A stretch of DNA of 43,810 nt from Cyanobacteriota bacterium erpe_2018_sw_21hr_WHONDRS-SW48-000092_B_bin.40 (GTDB taxonomy: Bacteria; Cyanobacteriota; Vampirovibrionia; Obscuribacterales; Obscuribacteraceae). The stretch is from NCBI GenBank assembly GCA_030917395.1, contig JAUPUU010000295.1, positions 1 to 43,810 of the forward strand. Direction: 5' to 3'. Positions 1-7,378 of this stretch are shown piece after piece. The notes under the pieces are model-generated. The model did no database searches, was not told the DNA's origin, and worked only from the letters and a program-made list of their open reading frames with translations. The translations under genes and the position numbers were made by a program. How positions within the stretch are numbered: position 1 is the stretch's first letter; each line of letters opens with the position of its first letter.

Positions 1-349
1 AGAACGATAGTGCTCTAGCTCGGATCCTAAAAGTCAGAACGATAGTGCTCTAGCTCGGATCCTAAAAGTCAGAACGATATTGGTCTAGCTTGGATCCTAA
101 AAGTCAGAACGATATTGATCTAGCTTGGATCCTAAAAGTCAGAACGATATTGGCCTAGCTTAGAGCCTAAAAGTCAGAACGATATTGGTCTAGGTTAGAG
201 CCTAAAAGTATAACGATATTGGTCTAGCTTAGAGCCTAAAAGTCAGAACGATATTGGTTTAGCTTGGATCCTAAAAGTCAGAACGATATTGCTCTAGCTC
301 GGATCCTAAAAGCCAGAGCGATATTGCTCCGACTTATTTTCTAAAATTC
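1..349. repeat. 35-bp direct tandem repeat array (about 10 units, continues off the left edge)
   Basis: Ten head-to-tail units start near 1, 36, 71, 106, 141, 176, 211, 245, 280 and 315. All are 35 bp except the unit at 211, which is 34 bp. Units begin AGAACGATATTGGTC, carry a CTAGCTTGGATCC core and end CTAAAAGTC. There are no spacers, so this is a minisatellite-type array and not CRISPR. Units 1 and 2 are identical, and unit 10 is strongly decayed (GACTTATTTT replaces the core). The core has three variant types: CTCGGATCC (units 1, 2, 9), CTTGGATCC with small changes (3, 4, 8) and TTAGAGCC (5, 6, 7). The unit length is not a multiple of three, so the array is not a repeated coding sequence. 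Its function is unknown. It ends about 75 bp before the start codon of the next gene. Confidence 0.97.
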
Positions 350-375
350 AGACAATCAGATTTCTAATTTTTTCA

Positions 376-418
376 TTGAACTTAATTCGGTTTCCGAACG
401 TTTATATATGAAAAGGAG
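376..418 (+). promoter_or_regulatory. candidate promoter with operator-like dyad and ribosome binding site
   Basis: Between the repeat array and the gene at 427 there is a TTGAAC (376-381, -35-like) and an AT-rich TTTATATAT (401-409, -10-like), with a wider than ideal spacing of about 19 bp. Between them lies the perfect inverted repeat TTCGG-TTT-CCGAA (386-398), placed where a repressor could bind. AAGGAG follows at about 413-418, 8 nt before the ATG. The ribosome binding site is convincing. The promoter and operator assignment is inference. Confidence 0.4.
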
Positions 419-426
419 AAATAGAT

Positions 427-1293
427 ATGTCTACCAATCTTACTGATGACCAGCTGTTTAGTGAGGCTTGGCAAGCCTTCAACGAAGAGATGCCAAATGA
501 TTCAGCCGCGGTCGATTTCCTCTACGACTCGCTTGTCATTTACAACAAAATCGAATGCGCTTGTCGGCTGCCGCAAATTATTCATATGCCCGGAGATCGA
601 TTTTACTCTTGCCGAAATTGCAAAAAAGTTTCTTGGGTGACATCTGGAACACTATTTACTGGTGTTGTTAAACTGAGAGCCTGGCTTGCTCTTGTCTGGT
701 TAAAGGAACGAGGAATTACGATAAGTGCAATGCGCTTTTCGCGGCTATTGGAAATTGCGCAGAGCACAGCTCTCAACATTCAGAAGCGTTTAGGTATGGT
801 TGTGCAAGAGAAGCTCGATGATTCGTCGCCAGGAGTGCCGGCGCAGGTCCTTGCCTCAATAATCATCAAACGCAGCAAAGAGACTCCTGCTCAAGCGCAT
901 CCACGTGCAGAATTGACTAGCGACACTAATTCTGATCATCCGTTTGTTAGCTTAGGTGAATGGATGAACTCCACTTCTCATGAAACAGACTTGAGTTCAG
1001 TGATCGCTGATTTCCTTAAAAATAGGGATCCGCAACATGCTGGCTTTATCAGTTATGAATCGATTGTAGGTGCTATTGGCGCGGCAATTACCTACATTCG
1101 CACTTACTTTCAGGGAGTCAGCGGAAAGTGCTTGCAACTTTACCTCGCCTCTTTTTGGTGTCATCTTGATCGCGTGCGTTGGTCTAACGGTGCGATACTT
1201 CTAGCGTGCATAGAGCATGCGCCAATTAGCTACCAAGAGATGTTCAGCTTTGTCTCACCACCGCTGGTGAAAATTTTTACAGTACCGGGCTGA
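427..1293 (+). CDS. IS1595-like transposase-derived zinc-ribbon protein lacking the catalytic domain
   Basis: The 288-aa protein has a zinc-ribbon near the N-terminus (C44-x-C46 and C62-x-x-C65), followed by VTSGTLF and a helix-turn-helix-like stretch (about 84-125, LRAWLALVWLKERGITISA). This is the typical front end of IS1595/ISXO2-type transposases. Residues 208-275 (YFQGVSGKCLQLYLASFWCH and following) resemble the C-terminal tail of the same family. The segment between them (about 130-205) is short, polar and Ser/Thr-rich, and I cannot find the DDE/DDN catalytic core of roughly 150 residues. It has a strong ribosome binding site and an undamaged frame, and I see no terminal inverted repeats. 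It is more likely a domesticated DNA-binding protein than an active transposase. The adjacent tandem array could be its target, which is inference. Confidence 0.65.
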   Translation: MSTNLTDDQLFSEAWQAFNEEMPNDSAAVDFLYDSLVIYNKIECACRLPQIIHMPGDRFYSCRNCKKVSWVTSGTLFTGVVKLRAWLALVWLKERGITISAMRFSRLLEIAQSTALNIQKRLGMVVQEKLDDSSPGVPAQVLASIIIKRSKETPAQAHPRAELTSDTNSDHPFVSLGEWMNSTSHETDLSSVIADFLKNRDPQHAGFISYESIVGAIGAAITYIRTYFQGVSGKCLQLYLASFWCHLDRVRWSNGAILLACIEHAPISYQEMFSFVSPPLVKIFTVPG

Positions 1294-1363
1294 CCCGCTC
1301 CTCTAGAGATGAATCATTTACTCAAGAACTGAGTTCATTGATCTCGATTTAATGCCGTTGTGT

Positions 1364-1711
1364 CTAAAACACTCTACTGCCAAGCTCGGAGCCATCGTCT
1401 GGCTTTAGAAGCAGCACGCCGCCAGCGTTGACTGCACTGCCGAGGACGAGAACTTCAGAGTTAAAATCACCAACTTGCTTGGCTGGGCAATTCATGACAC
1501 AGGCTACTAAGCGTCCTATTAGGGCGTCTATGCGATAGTGAGCTGTGATTTGAGCGCTTGATTGTTTGATACCTAAATCTCCGAAGTCAATCCAGAGCTT
1601 GTAGGCTGGCTTTCGAGCTTGGCCAAACACTTCAGCCTTGATAATTTTGCCGATTCTTATATCAAGCTTGAGAAAAAGGTCTAGGTCTACTGTGTCTTCA
1701 ATTATATTCAA
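1364..1711 (-). CDS. csaA: CsaA-like tRNA-binding domain protein
   Basis: This 115-aa protein consists of a single EMAP/CsaA-type tRNA-binding OB fold. The diagnostic stretch is LDIRIGKIIKAEVF (15-28), followed by ARKPAYKLWIDFG and, later, NCPAKQVGDFNSEVLVLGS. The length matches stand-alone CsaA proteins (about 110 aa). Members bind tRNA and have been linked to chaperone-like activity in protein export in Bacillus. The start is a TTG two bases after the polA stop, with no clear ribosome binding site, so translation is probably coupled to polA. No partner gene here clarifies its role. Confidence 0.85.
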   Translation of the reverse strand: MNIIEDTVDLDLFLKLDIRIGKIIKAEVFGQARKPAYKLWIDFGDLGIKQSSAQITAHYRIDALIGRLVACVMNCPAKQVGDFNSEVLVLGSAVNAGGVLLLKPDDGSELGSRVF

Positions 1712-1713
1712 GT

Positions 1714-4701
1714 TTATTTCGCATCCATCCAGTTTTTACCTATACCAAAATCAACTTTGAGTGGCACTTTGAGCGGTTGGTCTAGAGTCATTGCTCTTTC
1801 TAATATTGCTTTTGTTGCATCTATTTCATTGTCGGGAACTTCCAGCACCAATTCATCATGTACTTGCATTGTAAGTCGAGCGTTGCTATTTCCATCTTTT
1901 AATTCTTTGTCCAATCTGATCATGGCTAATTTGATCAGATCAGCGGCGCTACCTTGAATCGGAGCGTTGCAGGCTGCCCGCTCATCGGCTTTGCGCACAT
2001 TGTCGTTGCGATCATGCAGATGCGTAAAGTATCTTCTGCGTCCCCAGATGGTGCGCGCGTATGACTTACTGCGCGCTTCTTCAATGGTGCTGTGCAGGAA
2101 ACCTTGAACTTTCGGGTAGCGAGCAAAGTATTTATCAATGAAACCTTGTGCCTCTTTTGTTGAGATCCCCAGGTCCAAACCTGTGGAGTAGGCGCCTTGT
2201 TGGTAGACGAGGGCAAAGTTGATGGTTTTGCCGACACGCCTAATGTCTGATGTAACGTCTTCAATTGGTATCTCATAAATTTCGCCAGCGGTTCTGGCGT
2301 GAATGTCTTGGTTCTTCTCGAAAGCATCTATGAGGGTTTCATCTTCACACATGTGAGCCAATAGTCGCAGCTCGATTTGCGAATAGTCGGCAGATATTAG
2401 GGAGCAGCCTGGGGCCGCGATGAAAGCTCGGCGAATACGTCTACCAATTTCGGTACGAATAGGAATATTCTGTAGATTTGGGTTTGAGCTAGAGAGGCGG
2501 CCGGTGCTGGTTACGGTTTGGTTGAAATCACCATGAAGGCGACCATCTCTTTTAGAAATCTGACTTGGCAAAGCGTCTACATAAGTTGAGCGCAATTTTG
2601 AAATATGGCGATACTCTAGGAGTTTGCCGATAATTTCATGCTCTTCGCGCAACGACTCAAGCACCGCAGCATCCGTTGAAAAACCAGTTTTAGTCTTGTT
2701 CTTTGGCTTTAGTCCAATTTCTTCAAAAAGAACTTTCTGCAATTGCTGGGTAGAATTGATGTTGAAACCGTGGCCTGCTAACGCATATATTTCGGTTTCT
2801 AGTCGAGCCAATTCGCTTGAAAGTTCGTGGGAGAAGTTTTGTAGATACTCAAGATCCAAAGCCACACCCGCTTGTTCCATTGAGGCCAGCACATGGGCCA
2901 ATGGTTGTTCCATTTGGTAGAGTAAGAATTCCTGTTCTTTATCTAACAGAGGCGCGTACAAGCGGGTTAGTTCAAGAGTTATACGGGCATCGTCTGAGGC
3001 GTAGGCCGCTACTTTATCGAGCGGAGCATAGTTGATGGTTATTTGTTTGCGGCCTGCGCCAATCAGCTCATCGATTCGCATCATTTGATAGTTGAGCACT
3101 CTGTCTGATTGATCCTTTAATCCGTGTTTGCTATCTGGATTGAGGATATAGCTGGCAAGCATGGTATCGAAAACCAGAGGACCGAATTTGATACCGTCGC
3201 AAGATAAGCAGTTCATTTCAAACTTGGCGTTCTGAGCTACTTTTCCAATAGCCTGGTCTTCAAGAATTGGTTTCAGTTTGGCACTGACCACTTCTGGCTC
3301 TAGCTGTCCAAGTTGGGCAACTTGCAATGCGTCGACGTGCCGTACCGGAATATAGACGGCTTTGAGGGTCGGTTTAGAGCCTTCTGATGGTGCTACATGC
3401 ACTCGGCCGTCTTGGCAACGAATAGCTGGGTCCCAAGCTATTGCGTAACCGACGATTTCGGTGCCTAGACTATCGAGCCCAGTGGTTTCTAGATCTACTG
3501 CAATTAAACTCTGGCTGGAGAGCTCAGTAACTAAGCTGTCTAGCTGTTCTGTTGTTGTAATTATTGTTAGCTCCGGTGCCGGAGCGATTGTTGGTGTTCG
3601 TACTTCAACAGGCATCGCCATTGGTGCGGCGTTGGTGGCTGTGCCGAAGGAAAGTTTTAGTTGCCCTTGAGGATGTTCTTCGGAATCCGTTAAGCTCACT
3701 GCCGGTGCTGTGAGGGTCTGCTGTCCGGTTAGGCCTGTATGTGTGGCTATTGCGGGTAGAGCGGCCTGCGAAGAGGCTTTAGGCATCACTGGTACAGAGC
3801 CGTCGGGAGAGAAGCGAGCTAAAATTTTGGGCAGTCTGGTCGTCAGCTGTCTGAAGTTTAGTTTGTCGAAATAGTCTTTTAATGGTTGCAGTTCGGGCAT
3901 ATTCAAACGGCAATGTTCAAAGTCAAAATCTAACGGTACATCAAGGCGGATGGTGGCAAGTCTCTGGCTTATATATGCAATTTCTTTGCCATCGATCAGC
4001 TTTTTCTTGAGAGATGCTGATTTGATCTCGTCAAGATGCTCATAGACTCCGTCTAGAGTCTGGTACGCTGAAAGTAGTTGTTGCGCTCCTTTCTCCCCGA
4101 TACCTTTGACCCCAGGGATATTATCCGAGCTATCTCCGCAAAGGGCTTTGAAGTCGACTACTTGCTCAGGCCAGATTCCCATGCGATCAAACACTTGCTG
4201 ACGCCCGCAGTTTACGAGACCATCCTTAGTTGTGAGATGAATTTCTATTGATGAGTTATCACCGTCAACCAACTGAAAAGCATCGCGATCGCCGGTTAAA
4301 ATGATTACACGTCGACCTTGGGCTGCGGCTTGCTTGGCTACGGTACCGATAACATCGTCGGCTTCATAGCCTGCTAATTCTAAAAGTGGAATTTCAAAGG
4401 TAGAAACGCCTTCTTTGATAATCGGCCACTGCACCGCGAGATCGTCGGGCATCTCAGCTCGGTTAGCCTTATATTGATCGTACTCAATATGGCGGAAGGT
4501 TGGATCGGAAAGGTCAAAACAAACGGCCAGCATATCTGGCTTTTGTCTTTCAATTTGATCGAATAGTGAAGAGAAGAAGCCATGAACGGCCCACGTGGGG
4601 CGGCCGTCTTTAGCTTTCATACCCGTTCTCATCAGGGCGTAAAATGAACGGAAGGCAAGAGAGCTTCCATCTACTAGCACCAGTGTCTCTTGTTCAGCCA
4701 T
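1714..4701 (-). CDS. polA: DNA polymerase I
   Basis: The 995-aa enzyme fills gaps, removes RNA primers and acts in repair. Residues 1-290 are the 5'-3' exonuclease/FEN domain (LVDGSSLAFRSFYALM, GDSSDNIPGVKGIGEKGA). A Pro/Ala/Thr-rich linker spans about 300-375. The 3'-5' exonuclease domain (about 376-580) begins with AVDLETTGLD (D403, E405) and retains Y567 and D571, but the position equivalent to E. coli D424 is Glu (E495, QNAKFEMN), so proofreading may be altered. The polymerase domain has motif A (SADYSQIELRLLAH), motif B (RRVGKTINFALVY, with Arg, Lys, Phe and Tyr in place) and motif C (QVHDELVLEVP). It starts at an ATG and is followed two bases later by csaA. Confidence 0.98.
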   Translation of the reverse strand: MAEQETLVLVDGSSLAFRSFYALMRTGMKAKDGRPTWAVHGFFSSLFDQIERQKPDMLAVCFDLSDPTFRHIEYDQYKANRAEMPDDLAVQWPIIKEGVSTFEIPLLELAGYEADDVIGTVAKQAAAQGRRVIILTGDRDAFQLVDGDNSSIEIHLTTKDGLVNCGRQQVFDRMGIWPEQVVDFKALCGDSSDNIPGVKGIGEKGAQQLLSAYQTLDGVYEHLDEIKSASLKKKLIDGKEIAYISQRLATIRLDVPLDFDFEHCRLNMPELQPLKDYFDKLNFRQLTTRLPKILARFSPDGSVPVMPKASSQAALPAIATHTGLTGQQTLTAPAVSLTDSEEHPQGQLKLSFGTATNAAPMAMPVEVRTPTIAPAPELTIITTTEQLDSLVTELSSQSLIAVDLETTGLDSLGTEIVGYAIAWDPAIRCQDGRVHVAPSEGSKPTLKAVYIPVRHVDALQVAQLGQLEPEVVSAKLKPILEDQAIGKVAQNAKFEMNCLSCDGIKFGPLVFDTMLASYILNPDSKHGLKDQSDRVLNYQMMRIDELIGAGRKQITINYAPLDKVAAYASDDARITLELTRLYAPLLDKEQEFLLYQMEQPLAHVLASMEQAGVALDLEYLQNFSHELSSELARLETEIYALAGHGFNINSTQQLQKVLFEEIGLKPKNKTKTGFSTDAAVLESLREEHEIIGKLLEYRHISKLRSTYVDALPSQISKRDGRLHGDFNQTVTSTGRLSSSNPNLQNIPIRTEIGRRIRRAFIAAPGCSLISADYSQIELRLLAHMCEDETLIDAFEKNQDIHARTAGEIYEIPIEDVTSDIRRVGKTINFALVYQQGAYSTGLDLGISTKEAQGFIDKYFARYPKVQGFLHSTIEEARSKSYARTIWGRRRYFTHLHDRNDNVRKADERAACNAPIQGSAADLIKLAMIRLDKELKDGNSNARLTMQVHDELVLEVPDNEIDATKAILERAMTLDQPLKVPLKVDFGIGKNWMDAK

Positions 4702-4742
4702 TATTCGAATTCTCTTTAGCTCTATCTTTTTCTGGTTTTCTT

Positions 4743-4778
4743 ATTAGGCCTCAAGGTCGCTAGAGCTTGAGGCCTAAT
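4743..4778 (-). terminator. strong stem-loop after the phosphatase-like gene
   Basis: A perfect 13-bp inverted repeat (ATTAGGCCTCAAG at 4743-4755 against CTTGAGGCCTAAT at 4766-4778) encloses a 10-nt loop. It lies between the minus-strand gene ending at 4861 and the polA start. Neither side has a long T-run, so it could be an imperfect terminator, a transcript-stabilising hairpin or a protein site. A TAG that would end a readthrough product of the upstream gene sits inside its right arm (4774-4776). Confidence 0.6.
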
Positions 4779-4860
4779 GTTGATCGACGTTACGCTCGAA
4801 GTCTAGTGCTCGCCAATCATGACGTTTGTCCTTACTGCTCTTGCCTTTCTTACTCTTGCT

Positions 4861-6633
4861 CTACTGGGGCGCTACTTCTGCTGCCATCGTTCTTGGACGC
4901 GGTGGTCCTTGAATGGGAGCTAATCCAGTAACTAGCACCTTGCCTTCGGACAAGCTTGGGGTCTCGATATTGAGCAGCGCGGCAATGGTTGGAGCGATGT
5001 CTGCCGGACTGACAGTCTCAGCGTGTTTTCCACCTTCTATCCCAAACCCATGCAAGACAAGCGGAACTTGGCTGTCATAAGAGTAAGGTGCACCGCTGGC
5101 GGTGCCGGTGCTCTCTGATGAAAAGACGTAGCCTGGTTTGGGAATTACGTAGCATTCGCCGCTTCTTCCCCAGTAGTAGCTTTTCCGGACACCTTCGGAA
5201 AATGGACCGTTGGGAACTTGGTTCGAGTAGAGTTGGGCTGAAGTAATTACTTCGGCGATACCAGGAACTGAGTGGGCTACTTTTGCTGCTAGTGCCTCTA
5301 CATCAGGTTGGCGATACTTGTTTTTATCAATGGCGGCGAAGTTTAGGTAAAGGTTTGGTGGTTCAAAGGCTTCGATCCAGTCATCTTGACCCAATCTATT
5401 GTCTAGGCTTGTGTCCATAAAGGTTTTAAATGTTTTGGGATCGATTCTGCCCGAATCTAGCCCCCGTTCTTTGAGGAATTCGGGAATCGCCTGGGCTCCG
5501 CGGTTGGCCGTGAAGATAATTAGACAGTTGTTGAGGCCAACTTTTTGCTCAAGATGTCCAAGAAGTGCAGCGATGCCCTGGTCCATGCGCAAGACAAGGT
5601 CTTGCGATTCTTGAGAATAAGGGCCGAAGTTATTGATCAGTTCTCCGCCGGCAGATAAGCCAATTGAAAGCAGGTCTGTATCGCTGTGAGTTCCAAGACC
5701 TTCTTTATCGATAGCCTCTTTCGCTAGGTCTAAAACCATTTGGTTGGCCATGGGTGTCATGGCTAGAGTGGAGTAAGCTCCTTCACCAGCGGTGGTGCCA
5801 CTGATCATATGCGGAAACGCTTTCCCGTCTGATGGCAAGGCCCGTTCGTTAGTATAGTCATCTCTGCTGGATGCTCCATAGGCAGTTTCCGGAAGGAGTC
5901 TTTGCCATGGTTTAGCGACATATTTTTCTGGTTGGCGCAGATCGTTGAATCCCTTTACCCAAGTGGGCAAATCGCGACTATATTGTGCAGAAGAGACGAA
6001 GTTACCAGTGCGGGTATCAAACCAAATTGCCATGTTAGCGAGACGGCCACCGAGCAACAATGCCTGTGAGTCTCTCACAGCAAGAGAGAACACTTTACTG
6101 CGGCCATTTGTGGCAAGCTTCATTTGATCGCCAATGGTCGTTCCTTGTAAGAACTTTGAGCTGGCACCGCCACTATTGGCACCGGTCAGGGGGGCAGAAT
6201 CATCTGCCACGGCTGAAATAGCTTTGTTTTTGCGGCGATCAAACCATTGATCGGCAACGATTCCTGTTGCCCATGGGCTGGCACCAGTTGCGATTGTGGC
6301 ATCTCCACAGGCCCCTTGAGTAGTGGCTTGCATGTAACGACAGTTGGTGTAGTTTGCGCCAGATTCGCTAAGATAGCGAATGCCTCCGCCAGAAAGCTTG
6401 TCTTGGAAGCGCATCAAGCTGTTATATGAGAGCTGGTCGGCAACCATTAGGACGACTAGTTTAGGTTTGGCGGCGAGACCCTGGGCAACGTTTTGAGAAT
6501 ATGCAGCTTGTTGAAATGCAGCTAGTTGCGGGCTCAGTGGTGTGATCTGGGCCGCTAATAAAACCGCTAACAAGATCGCCGGTCTGGCTATCTTTGAGAC
6601 TATTTCGAATCTTCTTTTCTTTTCTCTTCTCAC
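4861..6633 (-). CDS. PafA-like alkaline phosphatase superfamily protein, active site degenerate
   Basis: The 590-aa protein starts at a GTG with AAGGAG about 15 nt upstream. A basic N-terminus and a hydrophobic segment (about 18-34) suggest export or membrane anchoring. The fold is recognisable as PafA-type alkaline phosphatase/phosphodiesterase: LVVLMVADQLSYN (59-71), a TG-P-TGI-DQWFDRR block (116-134) and YSYDSQVPLVLHGFGI (517-532). Expected metal ligands are largely missing. The S-x-T-D-x-x-G-H block reads SAGGELIN (327-334), the T-A-D-H-G block reads TANRG (375-379), and the late H-G-S/A-P-Y block reads SGAPY (513-517). Only the early Asp (D66) is kept. It is therefore probably a non-catalytic binding protein. 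The TAG stop is followed in frame by 28 further codons rich in Lys and Ser. Confidence 0.8.
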   Translation of the reverse strand: MRREKKRRFEIVSKIARPAILLAVLLAAQITPLSPQLAAFQQAAYSQNVAQGLAAKPKLVVLMVADQLSYNSLMRFQDKLSGGGIRYLSESGANYTNCRYMQATTQGACGDATIATGASPWATGIVADQWFDRRKNKAISAVADDSAPLTGANSGGASSKFLQGTTIGDQMKLATNGRSKVFSLAVRDSQALLLGGRLANMAIWFDTRTGNFVSSAQYSRDLPTWVKGFNDLRQPEKYVAKPWQRLLPETAYGASSRDDYTNERALPSDGKAFPHMISGTTAGEGAYSTLAMTPMANQMVLDLAKEAIDKEGLGTHSDTDLLSIGLSAGGELINNFGPYSQESQDLVLRMDQGIAALLGHLEQKVGLNNCLIIFTANRGAQAIPEFLKERGLDSGRIDPKTFKTFMDTSLDNRLGQDDWIEAFEPPNLYLNFAAIDKNKYRQPDVEALAAKVAHSVPGIAEVITSAQLYSNQVPNGPFSEGVRKSYYWGRSGECYVIPKPGYVFSSESTGTASGAPYSYDSQVPLVLHGFGIEGGKHAETVSPADIAPTIAALLNIETPSLSEGKVLVTGLAPIQGPPRPRTMAAEVAPQ

Positions 6634-6890
6634 CGCTGCTACCTGCCGCTCCTTCTTTGCTAACTGCTCAAGTCAAGTTTAATTTCTTGCTTGATCTTTT
6701 GCCTTGCTTGAGCACCTATTTTACTGGCATTGACTACTCTAAGGGTGAAGATTAAGCCTGAAGCGAGGCTTCTTTTGTAACGGTCTATCTTGAGATCTTT
6801 GTGAAGAAAATCATGCTGGCGGTCAGGTTCAATACAATAGGTGGCAGGCAGCAAGCTAACCAAGAACAATTTCCATCTCAGGAGTTATAA

Positions 6891-7373
6891 ATGAGCGACC
6901 GTACCAAACTACTGAAAAAAGCTGTATTAACCGGTGTCGGAGCAACATCGAGCGTTGATCGCGTAAAAGATGCTCTGAAAGATGCCATGCAAGACCTTGT
7001 CAAAGTAGGTCAGGAACTAATCGATGATCTCGAAGAAAAAGGCAAAGTGAAAACTGAGTCTGCTGAATCCTTTCTAAAGGGATTCAAAGACGAGGCTGTC
7101 AAGCGCACCGAGGATATCGAGAAGCAGGTTTCTGCCAAGGTATCTAAAACCATGAAGAAGGCAGCCAAAGAGTTCGGCTTCGTCACCATGGAACAGTACG
7201 AGCAATTGCTCGAGCGTTTAGCCCTGGTGGAAGAACATGCTGGCATTACCCAGCCAGAGCATATTGGCGATGATCAAGCTGAAGAAGGCGAAGATAATCA
7301 CAACCATGACAATGAGGGTAATGGTGACGCTTCTAGTTCGAAGAAGAAAAAGAACAAGCGCGCTGAAGGCTAG
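6891..7373 (+). CDS. phasin-like coiled-coil protein
   Basis: The 160-aa protein is highly charged and mostly helical. The layout resembles the phasin superfamily (PhaF/PhaI-like): a start of KKAVLTGVGATSSVDRVKDA, a long amphipathic coiled coil (about 22-95), then FGFVTMEQYEQLLERLALVE (about 95-116), a short second heptad segment. The last 45 residues are acidic with an Asn/His stretch, and the extreme C-terminus is Lys-rich (KKKKNKR), recalling the basic tails of granule-associated or DNA-binding phasins. AGGAG precedes the ATG. No polyhydroxyalkanoate genes are visible in the window, so a storage-granule role is a family-level guess. It converges with the next gene, with five bases between stops and no obvious terminator. 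Confidence 0.55.
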   Translation: MSDRTKLLKKAVLTGVGATSSVDRVKDALKDAMQDLVKVGQELIDDLEEKGKVKTESAESFLKGFKDEAVKRTEDIEKQVSAKVSKTMKKAAKEFGFVTMEQYEQLLERLALVEEHAGITQPEHIGDDQAEEGEDNHNHDNEGNGDASSSKKKKNKRAEG

Positions 7374-7378
7374 GGCCA

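Noticed and set aside
1..349. Possible CRISPR array
   Set aside because: Units are directly abutting with no spacers, and they diverge by point changes.
446..640. 64-codon frame overlapping the start of the zinc-ribbon gene
   Set aside because: It lies in another frame of a well-supported gene and encodes no recognisable protein.
1319..1335. ACTCA/TGAGT stem after csaA as a terminator
   Set aside because: Only five pairs and no T-run, so too weak to call.
6660..6869. 69-aa minus-strand frame in the gap before the phasin-like gene
   Set aside because: No ribosome binding site, no family resemblance, and an overlap with the probable promoter region of the 6891 gene.
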